DNA of 5,891 nucleotides from Actinomycetota bacterium (GTDB lineage: Bacteria > Actinomycetota > Actinomycetes > S36-B12): positions 8,759 to 14,649 of the forward strand of contig DMPC01000131.1 of the NCBI GenBank assembly GCA_003456155.1, given 5' to 3'. The stretch's first letter is position 1, and every line of letters begins with the position of its first letter. The notes under the pieces were generated by a model, which was not told the origin of the DNA, made no database searches, and worked only from the letters and a program-made list of their open reading frames with translations. Both the position numbers and the translations under genes were made by a program. Below are positions 5,517 through 5,891 of the stretch, piece by piece.

Positions 5517-5520
5517 CGCC

Positions 5521-5891
5521 ATCAGCGTCGAAACCCGGATCAACGACCGTATCCGCGTGCCCGAGGTCCGCCTGGTCGGACCCAACGGCGAGCAGGTCGG
5601 GATCGTCCGCATCGAGGACGCCCTCCGACTGGCCGTGGAGGCCGATCTCGACCTCGTCGAGGTGGCACCCATGGCCAAGCCGCCGGTGTGCAAGCTCATG
5701 GACTTCGGAAAGTTCAAGTACGAGGCAGCGCTCAAGGAGCGCGAGTCGCGCAAGAACCAGACGCACACGGTCATCAAGGAGATGAAGCTCCGCCCGAAGA
5801 TCGACCAGCACGACTACGAGACCAAGAAGGGTCACGTCGAGCGGTTCCTGAAGGCGGGTGACAAGGTGAAGATCACGATCATGTTCCGCGG
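5521..5891 (+). CDS. infC: Translation initiation factor IF-3 (3' end outside window)
   Basis: IF-3 binds the 30S subunit, keeps it apart from the 50S and checks start-codon and initiator-tRNA pairing. The 123 visible codons cover the N-terminal domain with TRINDRIRVPEVRLVGPNGE (5-24) and PPVCKLMDFGKFKYEAA (54-70), the basic linker (about 71-88), and the start of the C-terminal domain with KEMKLRPKID (86-95), HDYETKKGHVERFL (97-110) and KVKITIMFR. About 60-90 residues are missing at the right edge. The likely start is ATC at 5521, which gives M-S-V-E-T-R and has AGGAGG just upstream. GTG at 5494 or 5497 would add 9 or 8 residues (ending in NEQRGGA) but lacks a ribosome binding site. An in-frame TGA at 5392-5394 closes the frame upstream. 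Rare AUU, AUC or AUA starts are known for infC and allow IF-3 to repress its own synthesis. rpmI and rplT would be expected downstream. Confidence 0.93.
   Translation, partial: MSVETRINDRIRVPEVRLVGPNGEQVGIVRIEDALRLAVEADLDLVEVAPMAKPPVCKLMDFGKFKYEAALKERESRKNQTHTVIKEMKLRPKIDQHDYETKKGHVERFLKAGDKVKITIMFR

Noticed and set aside
1..5891. Mobile elements, CRISPR arrays, tRNA or rRNA genes, phage or defence genes
   Set aside because: No transposase or integrase motifs, no spaced repeat arrays and no RNA gene signatures were seen. Base composition and codon use appear uniform across the window.

Overview
This is a high-GC (roughly two-thirds G+C or more) chromosomal segment. It looks like an actinobacterium (Actinomycetota), most likely Micrococcales. 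The reasons are the gene order (riboflavin genes, hisE-hisG, an SseB-family gene, a DUF1844 gene, infC), the actinobacterial protein versions (long HisG, free-standing HisE, RibBA fusion), and two genes that appear to be transcribed without a leader. The genus is not certain; a Brachybacterium-like organism is only a guess.

Layout. Bases 1-3007 hold the tail of a riboflavin operon: the reductase end of ribD, then ribE, ribBA and ribH. They are fused by 4-20 nt overlaps, each with a good ribosome binding site. Bases 3024-4146 hold hisE and hisG, the two committed steps of histidine synthesis, 1 nt apart and probably driven by their own promoter. Bases 4168-4905 encode an SseB-family protein behind an almost identical leaderless promoter. 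A convergent DUF1844 gene (4930-5292, minus strand) is transcribed away from infC, whose coding region (translation initiation factor IF-3) runs off the right edge.

How they work together. The rib genes cover all four enzymatic activities from GTP and ribulose 5-phosphate to riboflavin, apart from the dephosphorylation step and the RibD deaminase domain, which lies left of the window. HisG and HisE take PRPP and ATP into the histidine pathway. infC normally heads a translation operon (infC-rpmI-rplT), of which only the start is visible.

Most interesting part. The coding genes are ordinary. The 228-bp gap between DUF1844 and infC is not: bases 5315-5505 can be read as an almost unbroken chain of hairpins. 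Several competing pairings are visible, including a 7-bp complement to the infC Shine-Dalgarno sequence that overlaps the 3' arm of the strongest hairpin. Together with a probable ATC start codon for infC, this looks like a structured regulatory leader controlling IF-3 synthesis. I cannot assign it to a named RNA family from memory.
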